Positions 25,294 to 34,308 of a stretch of 51,895 nucleotides of DNA are shown here, one piece after another. Below the pieces are notes generated by a model. It was not told the DNA's origin and did not search any database. It saw only the letters and a list, made by a program, of their open reading frames with translations. The first letter of the stretch is position 1; each line of letters opens with the position of its first letter. The position numbers and the translations under genes are program-made. Source of the DNA: an uncultured Roseburia sp. (GTDB lineage Bacteria > Bacillota > Clostridia > Lachnospirales > Lachnospiraceae); NCBI GenBank assembly GCA_930989305.1, contig CAKNLF010000002.1, positions 1 through 51,895 of the forward strand, written 5' to 3'.

Positions 25294-27543
25294 TTATGCG
25301 TCTCCTCTGTCGCTGCTGGCGTCCATCCGCCTGCCGTACAGATATTCTCTGGTCATATGAGCCAGGTATGCGTAAACGACCAGTATCACCATCATGGCCA
25401 TCTCCACAAAAATAATATATGTGGGGAACTGTCTGTTAAATGCCCAGAAAATAAGATGTACAATGGCGAACACAATGCCGATCATACTGCATTTCAGGCC
25501 GTAATTTCGCATTTCCATCCTGCTGGCCTTCTGGTAGGAGTCGTTCAGAAGGAACGCGCAGTTGGCGCCCATCAGAGCAAGCCCCAGTCCGTAAAAGATC
25601 AGTCCGTGAGGGTAGAAGAAATTAGCAAACACCGCCGCCGCCATGATAACGGCGTAGATCACTTTACAGGCGGTTTCTTTTCTGCCCCGGTAAAACTGCA
25701 CGACTTTCTGGTATACGTTAAAAATATAGATCATACATGCTTCTGTCATCAGCAGAGGCACAAATGTAAAAATATCTCCATATACGTTGCTGTCTTTCCA
25801 CATATCCAGCCACGGATTGAAGGCAAAATGCACAATGCCGTCTACCAGAATGGCGAGAACAGAAAAGACAATGAACAGATTCCTGTAGTAACCGGACTTC
25901 TGAGCTTTGGCGCTGTGCTGGCGTTTCTGCTCAATATATATTTTTTTGTTGGCGTCCAGATATTCCGCCATATAAATATCCAGAGCGCTCTTTACATTCC
26001 GGTCCATGCTGGAATTGCTGTAGTTCAGGAAGGCCTGAGCGATGAAATCATGGGCGATCTCATATTCCTGATCGGAGCGCTTTACATTTCTCCGGATCAG
26101 CTGAAGCTCTTCCAGCTTGTCAATCATCTGGTTGATCTCTTTATGGCCGTCTCTGGAAAACTGATCTTCAAAGAGGCCGAACTCCAGATCCGGACGTTTC
26201 ATGACCACATGATTCAGTCTGGCCTGACTCAGCAGATACAGGATCCTGGAAGCGTGGAAGAAATTGCCCGCCGCTGTCAGCTGGATGTCAAAGTAGCGGT
26301 TCAAAAGCTCATAGTCTTCTTCTTCGAACAGCTGCTTTAATTCTTCCATAGATGTTTCTTTTACCTTTTTCTCATACTCCATCATATGGTAAGTGATCTG
26401 CTGCTGGATCAGGGGTTCATGTTTGTGTTTTTCGTACAGCGCTCTGCCTTCAGCCCCAAACAGGATCTCACATTTGCTCTGAAGCAGCGTGGCTTCCTCT
26501 TCGGTGCCGTTGCAGCGCACTTTCACATCATTCTGGTTCTCGCAGTAGAAAATGGTATTTCCAACCGGATCCAGAGAAGCGGTCTGAGAGTGGCTTCCCA
26601 CATGTTCCAGATGCATCAGACTGCGGTCTTTAATAGTTTCGCTGCCCCATTTGGCAATCTGGAATGCCGCCGCTGTTTCCTGTACGTGGTAATTTTTCCT
26701 GTCATCCCGGATGGTGCTGGTAAGGTTGTTCAGGATACCTGTGTTTTCCGTGTCCTGCAGGCCCCTTGCTCCCTCTTTCATGTTGTTGATATCAAACTCT
26801 TTCATGAAGTCCGCAAGATATTCCTCTCGCATAGACAGGATGATCGCCGCGTTTTTTCTGCAGAGCACCGAGATCGTCGCCCGTATCTGTTCTTTTTTCT
26901 CCTCGTCCAGAAAGAAAAAACGCTCAAACTGATCCAGAATAAAGACCAGCTTCCGATTTCTGGTCCGGGCAATCAGCTCCTGATCCAGATGCAGGCCGAA
27001 AATTTCCGTCAGAGCAGCCTGAAAGTGACTGTAGCTGCCGGAGAAGTCATAAATTTCGTACCGGTCCTGATATTTCTGTTTGAAAAAGGAAAGGATAGTG
27101 GATTTTCCGCATCCGCTTTTTCCGGTAAGGCAGATGGCCTGTTTGATACTGTTCTGACGAAAGATCAGTGTTTCCAGCACCTGATCGATGTACTCCACTT
27201 CTGTTTCCCTGGAGAGGACGTCGCTGCCCCTTAAATCTTCCCTTGCGGACAGATCATACAGACCGATGAACTCAAACGCGTCCTGTCTGCGGTAAGGTAC
27301 AGGTTCCCGGTTTTTTCCGGGGTTTTTCAAAATGCCAATCACAGCTCCCGCCGCCACGGCTATGATAGCCAGCGCCACCCTTGCTGGAAGCGCCAGCGGC
27401 GCTGCGATCAGCTGCAGGATGGCTGCCCCGATCAGTCCGCAGAAAATGCCTGCGCACAGATAAAAAATACTGTCCTTTACTCCGTATACGTTATAGTTGG
27501 TTTTCTTTTTCTGCTGTATATTTTTTGTTTCCGTTTTTGTCAT
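25294..27543 (-). CDS. Membrane STAND-like NTPase
   Basis: 749 residues. Two hydrophobic helices near the N-terminus (about 24-72), then a P-loop domain: Walker A GKSGCGKST (141-149) and Walker B LVFILDQFERFFF (199-211). The DQFE motif is characteristic of STAND/nSTAND-type signalling ATPases. A winged-helix-like region (VKRSDQEYEIAHDFIAQAFL) follows, then about six membrane spans in the last 200 residues (for example LFIVFSVLAILVDGIVHF, YAVIMAAAVFANFFYP). It looks like a membrane effector or sensor whose oligomerisation is NTP-controlled. It starts 18 bp after TIR-Sel1, so the two are probably one functional unit. Confidence 0.85.
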   Translation of the reverse strand: MTKTETKNIQQKKKTNYNVYGVKDSIFYLCAGIFCGLIGAAILQLIAAPLALPARVALAIIAVAAGAVIGILKNPGKNREPVPYRRQDAFEFIGLYDLSAREDLRGSDVLSRETEVEYIDQVLETLIFRQNSIKQAICLTGKSGCGKSTILSFFKQKYQDRYEIYDFSGSYSHFQAALTEIFGLHLDQELIARTRNRKLVFILDQFERFFFLDEEKKEQIRATISVLCRKNAAIILSMREEYLADFMKEFDINNMKEGARGLQDTENTGILNNLTSTIRDDRKNYHVQETAAAFQIAKWGSETIKDRSLMHLEHVGSHSQTASLDPVGNTIFYCENQNDVKVRCNGTEEEATLLQSKCEILFGAEGRALYEKHKHEPLIQQQITYHMMEYEKKVKETSMEELKQLFEEEDYELLNRYFDIQLTAAGNFFHASRILYLLSQARLNHVVMKRPDLEFGLFEDQFSRDGHKEINQMIDKLEELQLIRRNVKRSDQEYEIAHDFIAQAFLNYSNSSMDRNVKSALDIYMAEYLDANKKIYIEQKRQHSAKAQKSGYYRNLFIVFSVLAILVDGIVHFAFNPWLDMWKDSNVYGDIFTFVPLLMTEACMIYIFNVYQKVVQFYRGRKETACKVIYAVIMAAAVFANFFYPHGLIFYGLGLALMGANCAFLLNDSYQKASRMEMRNYGLKCSMIGIVFAIVHLIFWAFNRQFPTYIIFVEMAMMVILVVYAYLAHMTREYLYGRRMDASSDRGDA

Positions 27544-27561
27544 GCTCCATCTCCGCCTTTG

Positions 27562-28797
27562 TTATGCCAATGTATTTCTGCAGCGCTCCAGGTCATCCCG
27601 GGCTTCCTCCATGCCGCTTTTCGCTGCCTTTTCATAACAGCTTATGGCATTTCGCATATCCCGGAGCACGAATTCGTACTGTCTGCCCAGGGCATATACC
27701 GCGCAGGGCAGAGCGTTTTCGCCGTAAGCCACCTGTTTGTACAGGTTCATTGCCTTTTCCGGATCTCTTGTCTCAAGCATGTGAGCGTAATTGTAAATTG
27801 CCGCAGGATATCCTGCCTCCGCAGCCTCTTTATAACAATCCTCCGCCTTTTCCAGATCCTGAGATGTACCGATCCCGTTGCGGTACATCCACCCAAGGGC
27901 ATTTAACGCCGGCAGATATTTCTGAGTCGCCGACTGTCTGTAATATGTAAAGGCCCGTTCCACATCATTTGCGCCTGCCTCGTATATGCTCCCCATCTTA
28001 TACAGGGCGGGAGCGTATTTTTCATCCGCCGCGCTCTGATAGTACTCAAGAGCCTTCTTTTTCAGGCTTTCTTTCAGGACCACTGTATTCTTTTCTTCCA
28101 TAAGCTCCATGTCCGGCAGAATGCCGTATTCATGGATCAGCGTCAGGTCAATGCTGCACCGCTCATAAATATCGCCCAGGTTGTAACGGGCCGCGAGATT
28201 TTCCTTTTCCGCTTTTGTATAATATTCCATTGCTTTTTTCAGATTTGGAACTCTGGTAGCCGAACCGTATTCGCATACGATCCCCATTTCATTGGCTGCC
28301 GCCGCGTCTCCCTGCTGGGCCAGCTCTTCCAGATGCTGGATATGCCGTTCCTGACGGTCCGCTTCCTGATCCGGCTTGCATGTGAGACGCTGCTTTGCCA
28401 GTTTATCTACAACGGCGTCAAAATATTCCATTGTAGCGGAAACGCCGTTTTTGTTTACAAGAGGTTTCAGATCATCCGGCAGGTTCTCCGGAAATGAAAA
28501 ATTCCTCATCAGGATAGGGATCACGTTCTTTTCACATTTCAGCGCATGAACAATCTCCCTGCGGACCCAGTCGCTTTCATCTGCAATACACCGGTCCAGT
28601 CCTCCCGGAGGCAGCACCACCAGCACGTCGTCACATTCCGATATGACTTCCAGGAGCTTTTCATTAAAGTTTCCCGAACGCAGCGACTCTACATCGTAAA
28701 AAACCCGATAACCCATTCTCACAAAACGCTCATGTAAAAGCGCCGCAAGACTTTCTCCGCCGTCACGTCTGTAGCTGATAAATATCTGATACCTCAT
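27562..28797 (-). CDS. TIR domain protein with Sel1/TPR-like repeats
   Basis: 411 residues. Residues 1 to about 150 are a TIR domain: QIFISYRRDGG, RVFYDVESL, DDVLVVLPPGGLDRC, and DWVRREIVHALKCEKNVIPI, where Glu 81 sits like the catalytic Glu of NAD-cleaving TIRs. This stretch is strikingly like human SARM1. The rest is a series of Sel1-like repeats (AAANEMGIVCEYG, AARYNLGDIYE, APALYKMGSIYEAG, LPALNALGWMYRNG, PAAIYNYAHMLE), a protein-binding solenoid that could sense the trigger. Expected activity: NAD+ hydrolysis or conversion to cyclic ADP-ribose-type products. That is inferred from the residues, not shown. Confidence 0.92.
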   Translation of the reverse strand: MRYQIFISYRRDGGESLAALLHERFVRMGYRVFYDVESLRSGNFNEKLLEVISECDDVLVVLPPGGLDRCIADESDWVRREIVHALKCEKNVIPILMRNFSFPENLPDDLKPLVNKNGVSATMEYFDAVVDKLAKQRLTCKPDQEADRQERHIQHLEELAQQGDAAAANEMGIVCEYGSATRVPNLKKAMEYYTKAEKENLAARYNLGDIYERCSIDLTLIHEYGILPDMELMEEKNTVVLKESLKKKALEYYQSAADEKYAPALYKMGSIYEAGANDVERAFTYYRQSATQKYLPALNALGWMYRNGIGTSQDLEKAEDCYKEAAEAGYPAAIYNYAHMLETRDPEKAMNLYKQVAYGENALPCAVYALGRQYEFVLRDMRNAISCYEKAAKSGMEEARDDLERCRNTLA

Positions 28798-28822
28798 ATT
28801 CCTTCCTTTCTTCCGGCTGCCG

Positions 28823-29809
28823 TTACGCCAGATCTCCGCCTAAACTATATGGCATTACGTCTTCGTATTTTTTCCCCTGAGACAAAGCCATTGAAAGTTT
28901 CATATAGGCAGCTGTAGGAGACATTTCCGGAAGAATCTGAATACCAAGGCTCTCAAACGCCTTTGTACTCTCATACGCGTCACCCTGGGACACGCCTGTG
29001 AGAAAAAGGGGGATCTTTCGTTCGCTTGCCTCTCCGGCAAATTTTTTGATCGCCGAAGACTCGGTATTTATCGTTCCGGAATGATAGCTGCCAAGGATCA
29101 CAGCTTTTGTTTCCCGGGGAATTTGCGGATAACAGTTTCCCACACAGGGCTGTATGCAAAAGATCTGTGAATCTTCTCCCTGCCACTTCCAGTCCAGTGT
29201 GTCCGTTTTGTCATCCTCTTCCCTATATGTTTTATTTTTACAGAATTCTTCACCCTGATATTTTCCAAAGTAATTATTTTTTACACTGTACAGAGCGTCC
29301 GTATAGGGCTGATGAGCGATCAGCCGGGTGCCCCGGTGGATGGTCACTCCTTCTCCCTCATTTCGATATGCCGCAAATACGCCTCTTCCGTATCCGCCCT
29401 GTATGAAATCTACAGCTTTTATAAAATTTTCCAGGCCGTTGGCCCGTTCATCCTCCAGTATATAATTGCTGGATACCAGTACCACAGGTATGGTATCGTT
29501 TCCAAGGGCATATCCCAGGGCAGCGGCCGTATACTGAATCGTATCCGTCCCGTGGGTCACTACGATGCCCTCATAATCTCCGCTTATATTTTCTCTTACA
29601 CATGAGATCAGTTTTGCAATATGGCTGCCGTTTAAATTTTCACTCAGCGTCCGGTAAGGTTCCGCCGTATCAAAGCGGACGCTGCCGCCCTTTTGTTCCT
29701 GATACATGGACAGCAGCTGATATCCTTTTGACGCGTCCGGTGAAAAGTAACCATCTTCGGCAGCCGAACTTCCGATGGTACCGCCGGTAAATATTACGAA
29801 TAATTTCAT
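28823..29809 (-). CDS. L-asparaginase family protein
   Basis: 328 residues from the ATG at 29807-29809, which has GGAGG five bases upstream (an earlier in-frame start is inside the TIR-V4R gene). It has both catalytic threonine motifs of type I/II asparaginases: VIFTGGTIGSS near the N-terminus and IVVTHGTDTIQYTA in the middle. The C-terminal LTGVSQGDAYESTKAFESLGI region is also typical. Known members hydrolyse Asn to Asp and ammonia. Here the gene stands between two TIR genes, so the substrate may differ (another amide) or the enzyme may serve as an effector by depleting Asn. There is no signal peptide, so it is cytoplasmic. Confidence 0.88.
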   Translation of the reverse strand: MKLFVIFTGGTIGSSAAEDGYFSPDASKGYQLLSMYQEQKGGSVRFDTAEPYRTLSENLNGSHIAKLISCVRENISGDYEGIVVTHGTDTIQYTAAALGYALGNDTIPVVLVSSNYILEDERANGLENFIKAVDFIQGGYGRGVFAAYRNEGEGVTIHRGTRLIAHQPYTDALYSVKNNYFGKYQGEEFCKNKTYREEDDKTDTLDWKWQGEDSQIFCIQPCVGNCYPQIPRETKAVILGSYHSGTINTESSAIKKFAGEASERKIPLFLTGVSQGDAYESTKAFESLGIQILPEMSPTAAYMKLSMALSQGKKYEDVMPYSLGGDLA

Positions 29810-29820
29810 ACATACCTCCA

Positions 29821-29847
29821 CAGCCTGTCCCTTATTCGGACAGGCTG
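29821..29847. other. Perfect hairpin around the TIR-V4R stop codon
   Basis: CAGCCTGTCC (29821-29830) pairs with GGACAGGCTG (29838-29847), 7-nt loop. On the mRNA the TAA stop of TIR-V4R is at the loop edge and the asparaginase ribosome site follows directly. No T-run, so more likely an RNA stability or coupling element than a terminator. Confidence 0.6.
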
Positions 29848-30836
29848 ATATTAAATACACATTCAGATTTGAATTTATTTTTCATAGGGCAGGCCTGGCA
29901 GGTAAGCGTAACGCCTACGCCTCCCAGCAGAGTCTCGATGACTCCTTCGCAGTAGCCCCTTATGTACGCGCAGACCCGCCGGTTTCCGGCTTTGTCTACG
30001 ATAAAGCATTCGTTGATCTTCAGCTGGCCTTCCAGTGTGCCCGCCTCCTCATCAATGGATACGTCAATGGAAAATTTGCCCCAGCCTACCTGGGAATCAA
30101 ACCGGCACCACTGCTCCAGCCGCTCTTCGTTTTTCATCCGGCTGTTTTCCATCTGGACAGCCAGACGGCTTCCGAAGTTGCTGCCCCCGGCGTATCCGCT
30201 CTGGAAAAAGATCTCGTCCGCCTCTTCTTTGGAAGAAAGGGATCTGACCTTATCGTAGATACCGCCCATCATATTGATAAAGGTATCTGTCCGAAAGCTG
30301 ACATTTCGCTGCCGGTCTTCCGGGTTAATCATAATTCCCCGTTCCGGGTCGTATTCAAATACGGTTTTCGTCTTTTTCAGTTCTGTCTGCTCGCCGAAGG
30401 AGGGGGCCTTTTCCGCCGGTTCCGGCTGCAGATCCTTAGGGTATTCCGCTTTGATATTATCCAGCACTTTCGGGAAAGACTCCTCCACATTCTCGCTGTC
30501 CGCCATGATCCGCTGGCTTCTTCCCAGATAATACCGAAACTCATCGTTCATTTCAAATTCTTCAATAAAAAACGGGATAATGATCTTTCTTTTTTCCACG
30601 CAGATGTCGATCTCGTTGAGCACATGCTCGGATACATTACTGGAAGAAGAAGCAATAAACAATACGATCCTGCAGTTATTGATCACTTTTACAATATCCT
30701 TTGCATAGTGTTTCCCGCCTGGTATATCTCTATACGCTACAAAGCAGTCATATCCGCTGCGCTCCAGATATTCGGTCAGATGCTTTACCACATCCTGATC
30801 TTCTGTGGAATAACTGATAAAGATTTCGTTTTTCAT
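29832..30836 (-). CDS. TIR domain fused to a V4R domain
   Basis: 334 residues. Residues 1 to about 135 are a TIR domain of the common bacterial type: EIFISYSTEDQDVV, CFVAYRDIPGG, SEHVLNEIDIC (Glu 75 at the catalytic position), KIIIPFFI. After a linker, residues ~195-334 read as a V4R domain: GGIYDKVRSL, YAGGSNFGSRLA, AYIRGYCEGVIETLLG, then TCQACPMKNKFKSECVF with the conserved cysteines. V4R domains (first seen in the vinyl-chlorophyllide reductase BchJ) bind small hydrophobic ligands and often metal. It could be the ligand-sensing trigger of the island. It starts 37 bp after cbiC with GGAGGAGAAATAAT before the ATG and no clear terminator between. Confidence 0.85.
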   Translation of the reverse strand: MKNEIFISYSTEDQDVVKHLTEYLERSGYDCFVAYRDIPGGKHYAKDIVKVINNCRIVLFIASSSSNVSEHVLNEIDICVEKRKIIIPFFIEEFEMNDEFRYYLGRSQRIMADSENVEESFPKVLDNIKAEYPKDLQPEPAEKAPSFGEQTELKKTKTVFEYDPERGIMINPEDRQRNVSFRTDTFINMMGGIYDKVRSLSSKEEADEIFFQSGYAGGSNFGSRLAVQMENSRMKNEERLEQWCRFDSQVGWGKFSIDVSIDEEAGTLEGQLKINECFIVDKAGNRRVCAYIRGYCEGVIETLLGGVGVTLTCQACPMKNKFKSECVFNISLSE

Positions 30837-30873
30837 ATTATTTCTCCTCCCTTTTGTCAGGGGCCTGTATTGA

Positions 30874-31515
30874 TCAGCCCCGGTCGCTGCTCATCATATA
30901 GAGCAGCGCGTTGCATATACACGCCGCGATATTGCTTCCCCCTTTTCGCCCCCGGGCCACAATGTAAGGGATCTGTGTTTCCATGATCAGCTCTTTGGAC
31001 TGGACCACATTTACAAATCCTACCGGTACGCCGATGATCAGCGCCGGACTGATCTGTCCGTCCTGGATCATTTCATACAGCCGGATCAGCGCTGTTGGAG
31101 CGTTTCCTATGGCAAAGATCAGCTTTTTGTCCAGCTTTGCAGCCTTTTCCATGCAGACAGCCGCTCGTGTACAGCCTCTTTCCTTTGCCTCTTTTGCCAC
31201 ATCTTCATCAGACATGAAGTTGTAAACTTCTCCGCCAAACCGGGCCAGCACTTTTTTATTAATACCCGCCCTGGCCATCTGAGTATCCGTTACGATACAG
31301 GCGCCTTCCCGGATCGCTTCCATTGCTCTCGCAACGGCGTTTTCCGAAAAGCAGAGTGAATCCGCATACTCAAAATCCGCGCTGGTATGAATACATCGTT
31401 TGATGATTAGTTCCTGATCCTGCGGAAAGGTTCTTGCTCCAAGTTCCTGGGTAATGATCTCAAAGCTTCTTTTTTCAATATCCTGCGGTCTGATATTTTC
31501 AAGTTCTATTTTCAT
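30874..31515 (-). CDS. cbiC: Cobalt-precorrin-8 methylmutase CbiC
   Basis: Moves the C11 methyl group to C12, giving cobyrinate. 213 residues. The catalytic His is in CIHTSADFEYADSL. Other family motifs are VTDTQMARAGI, AIGNAPTALIRL and GVPVGFVNVVQSKE, with the RGRKGGSNIAA end. Last gene of the corrin operon; a 108-bp gap before it holds only an AT-rich 8-bp stem and no convincing promoter. Its ribosome site (GAGTGG) is weak. Confidence 0.95.
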   Translation of the reverse strand: MKIELENIRPQDIEKRSFEIITQELGARTFPQDQELIIKRCIHTSADFEYADSLCFSENAVARAMEAIREGACIVTDTQMARAGINKKVLARFGGEVYNFMSDEDVAKEAKERGCTRAAVCMEKAAKLDKKLIFAIGNAPTALIRLYEMIQDGQISPALIIGVPVGFVNVVQSKELIMETQIPYIVARGRKGGSNIAACICNALLYMMSSDRG

Positions 31516-31623
31516 ATTTGTACCACTCTTTTCTTTTATCTGTTTATTTTACCATTTTCTTCACAAAAAATCGAGAAAATGACAGTTTATTTTAGGGTCT
31601 CTGTATCGGTGAGCTTTTTCAGC

Positions 31624-33156
31624 TTATGCGATTCCTTCTTCCAGAATCCGGTAGATCCGCTCCATATCCATATGCTTTCTCAACTGCTCTGCAAGGATAT
31701 CGTATTGGGTTTCTTTAAAAGTCTGATAATCGATCCCTGCAATATGTTCGGTATCAATACCTTTTTTGGCTCCCACGGCCTGCACCAGCCCGGCCGCCGC
31801 GCCGTCTTTGTCGAAAACGCCGTGCACGTAAGTGCCGTATACGTTTCCTTTGTACGCCCCGTCTCCTTTGCTTTCCAAAGAAGAATTTTCATTGGTGGCC
31901 CGGGCGTGGTTTCGGATCTGCGCAAGAGGACGGGCCCCTTCTTTCAGCATACTGGTGCCCATATGGATTTCATAACCTTCTACGGCTGTTCCTGACAGCC
32001 CGGCCAGATCTCCTCCCAGATCCCGGAAGTTCCCGCTTACTCTTGTCCGTGTCTTTTCTCCTTCAAATACAGTATCTACGGGCAAAAGTCCCATGCCTTT
32101 CATTGTACCGCCGTTTTCCACTTTGTAGGGATCGCTGAGGGTTTCTCCCAGCATCTGGTAACCGCCGCAGATTCCGAAAATGATCGTGCCCTCAGCTGCT
32201 TTTTTTAATACGGCCGCTTCCATGCCGCTTTGTCTGAGCCATGCCAGATCTCCCATTGTATTTTTCGTTCCCGGCAAAAAGATCACATCCGGATTTTTCA
32301 GCTGGCTCACATGACTGACATAGCGAAGGGACACTCCGTCCATTCCTTCAAAGGGATTAAAATCCGTAAAATTGGAAATCCTTGGCAGGCGGATCACCGC
32401 CAGATCGATCTGTCCGATCTCCTGCTTTCTGTCAAAGCGCTCGGTCAGACTGTCTTCATCTTCTACTTCAATGTCCAGATAAGGAGCCACTCCTACCACC
32501 GGAATACCGCTTTTTTCTTCCAGCATAGCGATACCCGGATCTAAAATGGTCTTGTCCCCCCGGAATTTATTGATCACAAGTCCTTTGATCATCTGTCGTT
32601 CTTCCTCATCCAGAAGGATCGTTGTGCCGATCAGTTGGGCGAATACGCCCCCTCTGTCAATGTCTCCCACTAAAAGCACCGGCGCCTTTGCCATTTTCGC
32701 CATTCCCATATTAACAATATCGTCTTCTTTCAGATTGATTTCCGCCGGACTTCCTGCTCCTTCGATCACAATAATATCATACTCGCTGTCCAGCTGCCGG
32801 TATGCCTTCATAATATCCGGGATCAGCTCTTTTTTGCGGGCAAAATAATCCCTGGCGCTCATTGTGCCGATGACTTCTCCGTTTACGATCACCTGAGATC
32901 CTGTGTCGTTGGTAGGTTTCAGCAGAATAGGATTCATCAGCACGGAAGGCCGGATGCCGCAGCATTCCGCCTGCATGACCTGAGCCCTGCCCATCTCCAG
33001 GCCCTCTTCTGTAATAAAGGAATTCAGCGCCATGTTCTGGGATTTAAAAGGCGCCACCCGGTAGCCGTCCTGTTTAAAAATACGGCACAGGCCCGCTGCC
33101 AGCAGGCTTTTTCCCGCATTGGACATTGTCCCTTGTATCATAATTGCTTTTGCCAT
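31624..33156 (-). CDS. cbiP: Cobyric acid synthase CbiP/CobQ
   Basis: ATP- and glutamine-dependent amidation of the b, d, e and g carboxyls of adenosylcobyrinic acid a,c-diamide. 510 residues. The N-terminal dethiobiotin-synthetase-like ATPase domain starts [20 protein letters not shown]; the C-terminal class I glutaminase domain has [13 protein letters not shown] with its nucleophilic Cys and EIHMGTS near the catalytic His. Starts 18 bp after cobD. Confidence 0.95.
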   Translation of the reverse strand: MAKAIMIQGTMSNAGKSLLAAGLCRIFKQDGYRVAPFKSQNMALNSFITEEGLEMGRAQVMQAECCGIRPSVLMNPILLKPTNDTGSQVIVNGEVIGTMSARDYFARKKELIPDIMKAYRQLDSEYDIIVIEGAGSPAEINLKEDDIVNMGMAKMAKAPVLLVGDIDRGGVFAQLIGTTILLDEEERQMIKGLVINKFRGDKTILDPGIAMLEEKSGIPVVGVAPYLDIEVEDEDSLTERFDRKQEIGQIDLAVIRLPRISNFTDFNPFEGMDGVSLRYVSHVSQLKNPDVIFLPGTKNTMGDLAWLRQSGMEAAVLKKAAEGTIIFGICGGYQMLGETLSDPYKVENGGTMKGMGLLPVDTVFEGEKTRTRVSGNFRDLGGDLAGLSGTAVEGYEIHMGTSMLKEGARPLAQIRNHARATNENSSLESKGDGAYKGNVYGTYVHGVFDKDGAAAGLVQAVGAKKGIDTEHIAGIDYQTFKETQYDILAEQLRKHMDMERIYRILEEGIA

Positions 33157-33174
33157 TTGTCTTCTCTCCTGATC

Positions 33175-34266
33175 TTAGTTTCTCCCGTTCTCAGTTTCCC
33201 GCAGCGCCGGCGGCTTTTGATCCAGATCTTTTAAAGCTGCTCTGACAGCCTGGATCAGCTTCCTGTTTTCCTCATGAAGGCGGACCGCCGTCCGGTAATA
33301 GCCCTCCGGCAATCCCCTGTAATTGGAGCAGTCCCGGATCATGACTCCATGGTCCATCACTGCTCCGGCCAATCCACCCGGCCCCCGAAAAAAAATATAG
33401 TTGGCCTGTGAATCATATACTTTCATACCACATTTACATAACTCTTCTTTCAGCCATATGCGCTCCCGGGCTGTCAATTCCCTTGCTTTATTTACATAAT
33501 CTTCTTCCTTTAACGCCGCCACACCAGCTTCCTGGGCCGGTATGGAAATGTTCCAAGGCTGGGTCATTCTCCGCATATGTTCCAGCAGATCCGGATTGGA
33601 ACACAATCCGTAGCCAAGCCGAAGTCCCGCCATGGCATACCGTTTTGTAAATGCCTTTAAAATAAAAAAATCCGGATACTCTGACAGCTTACCTTTTTTT
33701 GTTGCCAGCTCCGGGTTTTCCAGAAAATCCGTAAAACACTCGTCCAGCACAAGAAACACATGATGCCGGCGGCAGCGCTCCAGGATCTCATCTATAAGGT
33801 TGTCCGGGATCAGGACGCCGGTGGGATTGTTAGGGTTACATAAAAATACAATATCTGTTTCTCCGGTAATCCTTTCCGGGAAATCTTCCCCAAGGCCAAA
33901 ACCGTTTTCTTCTTTCAGCAGATATTCTTCTATTTCACATTCCGCTGCTTCCAGCGCCTGCTCATATTCCGCGAATGTAGGAACTGCCATCAGCGCTCTC
34001 CGGGGTTTCAGCGCCCATACAAGAGAAAAAACCAGCTCCGCCGCTCCGTTTCCGCAGATAATATAGGATTCCGGCACATGTTCGTATGCCGCCAGCGCTT
34101 TTATCAGCGCTTCTTTTTGTACATCCGGATAATTCCGTATCATTTTCAGCCCTCTCCCGGCCGCCTCTATTACAGAGGCCGGGGTTCCCAGGGGATTAAT
34201 ATTCGCGGAAAAGTCCAGCAGGTCCGGATGCCGGTAGATATCTCCTCCGTGTATATGCTGATTCAT
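33175..34266 (-). CDS. cobD: L-threonine-O-3-phosphate decarboxylase CobD
   Basis: PLP enzyme that makes (R)-1-amino-2-propanol phosphate, the linker attached by CbiB. 363 residues. Start NQHIHGGDIYRHPDLLDFSANINPLG is the family signature; FLCNPNNPTGVL and FILKAFTKRYAMAGLRLGY (PLP lysine) follow. It stands directly after cbiB in transcription order, 42 bp away, matching its metabolic role. Confidence 0.94.
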   Translation of the reverse strand: MNQHIHGGDIYRHPDLLDFSANINPLGTPASVIEAAGRGLKMIRNYPDVQKEALIKALAAYEHVPESYIICGNGAAELVFSLVWALKPRRALMAVPTFAEYEQALEAAECEIEEYLLKEENGFGLGEDFPERITGETDIVFLCNPNNPTGVLIPDNLIDEILERCRRHHVFLVLDECFTDFLENPELATKKGKLSEYPDFFILKAFTKRYAMAGLRLGYGLCSNPDLLEHMRRMTQPWNISIPAQEAGVAALKEEDYVNKARELTARERIWLKEELCKCGMKVYDSQANYIFFRGPGGLAGAVMDHGVMIRDCSNYRGLPEGYYRTAVRLHEENRKLIQAVRAALKDLDQKPPALRETENGRN

Positions 34267-34308
34267 ATTGTTACCTCCCTGTTGTCTATCATAATAAAGG
34301 AGTTCCTG

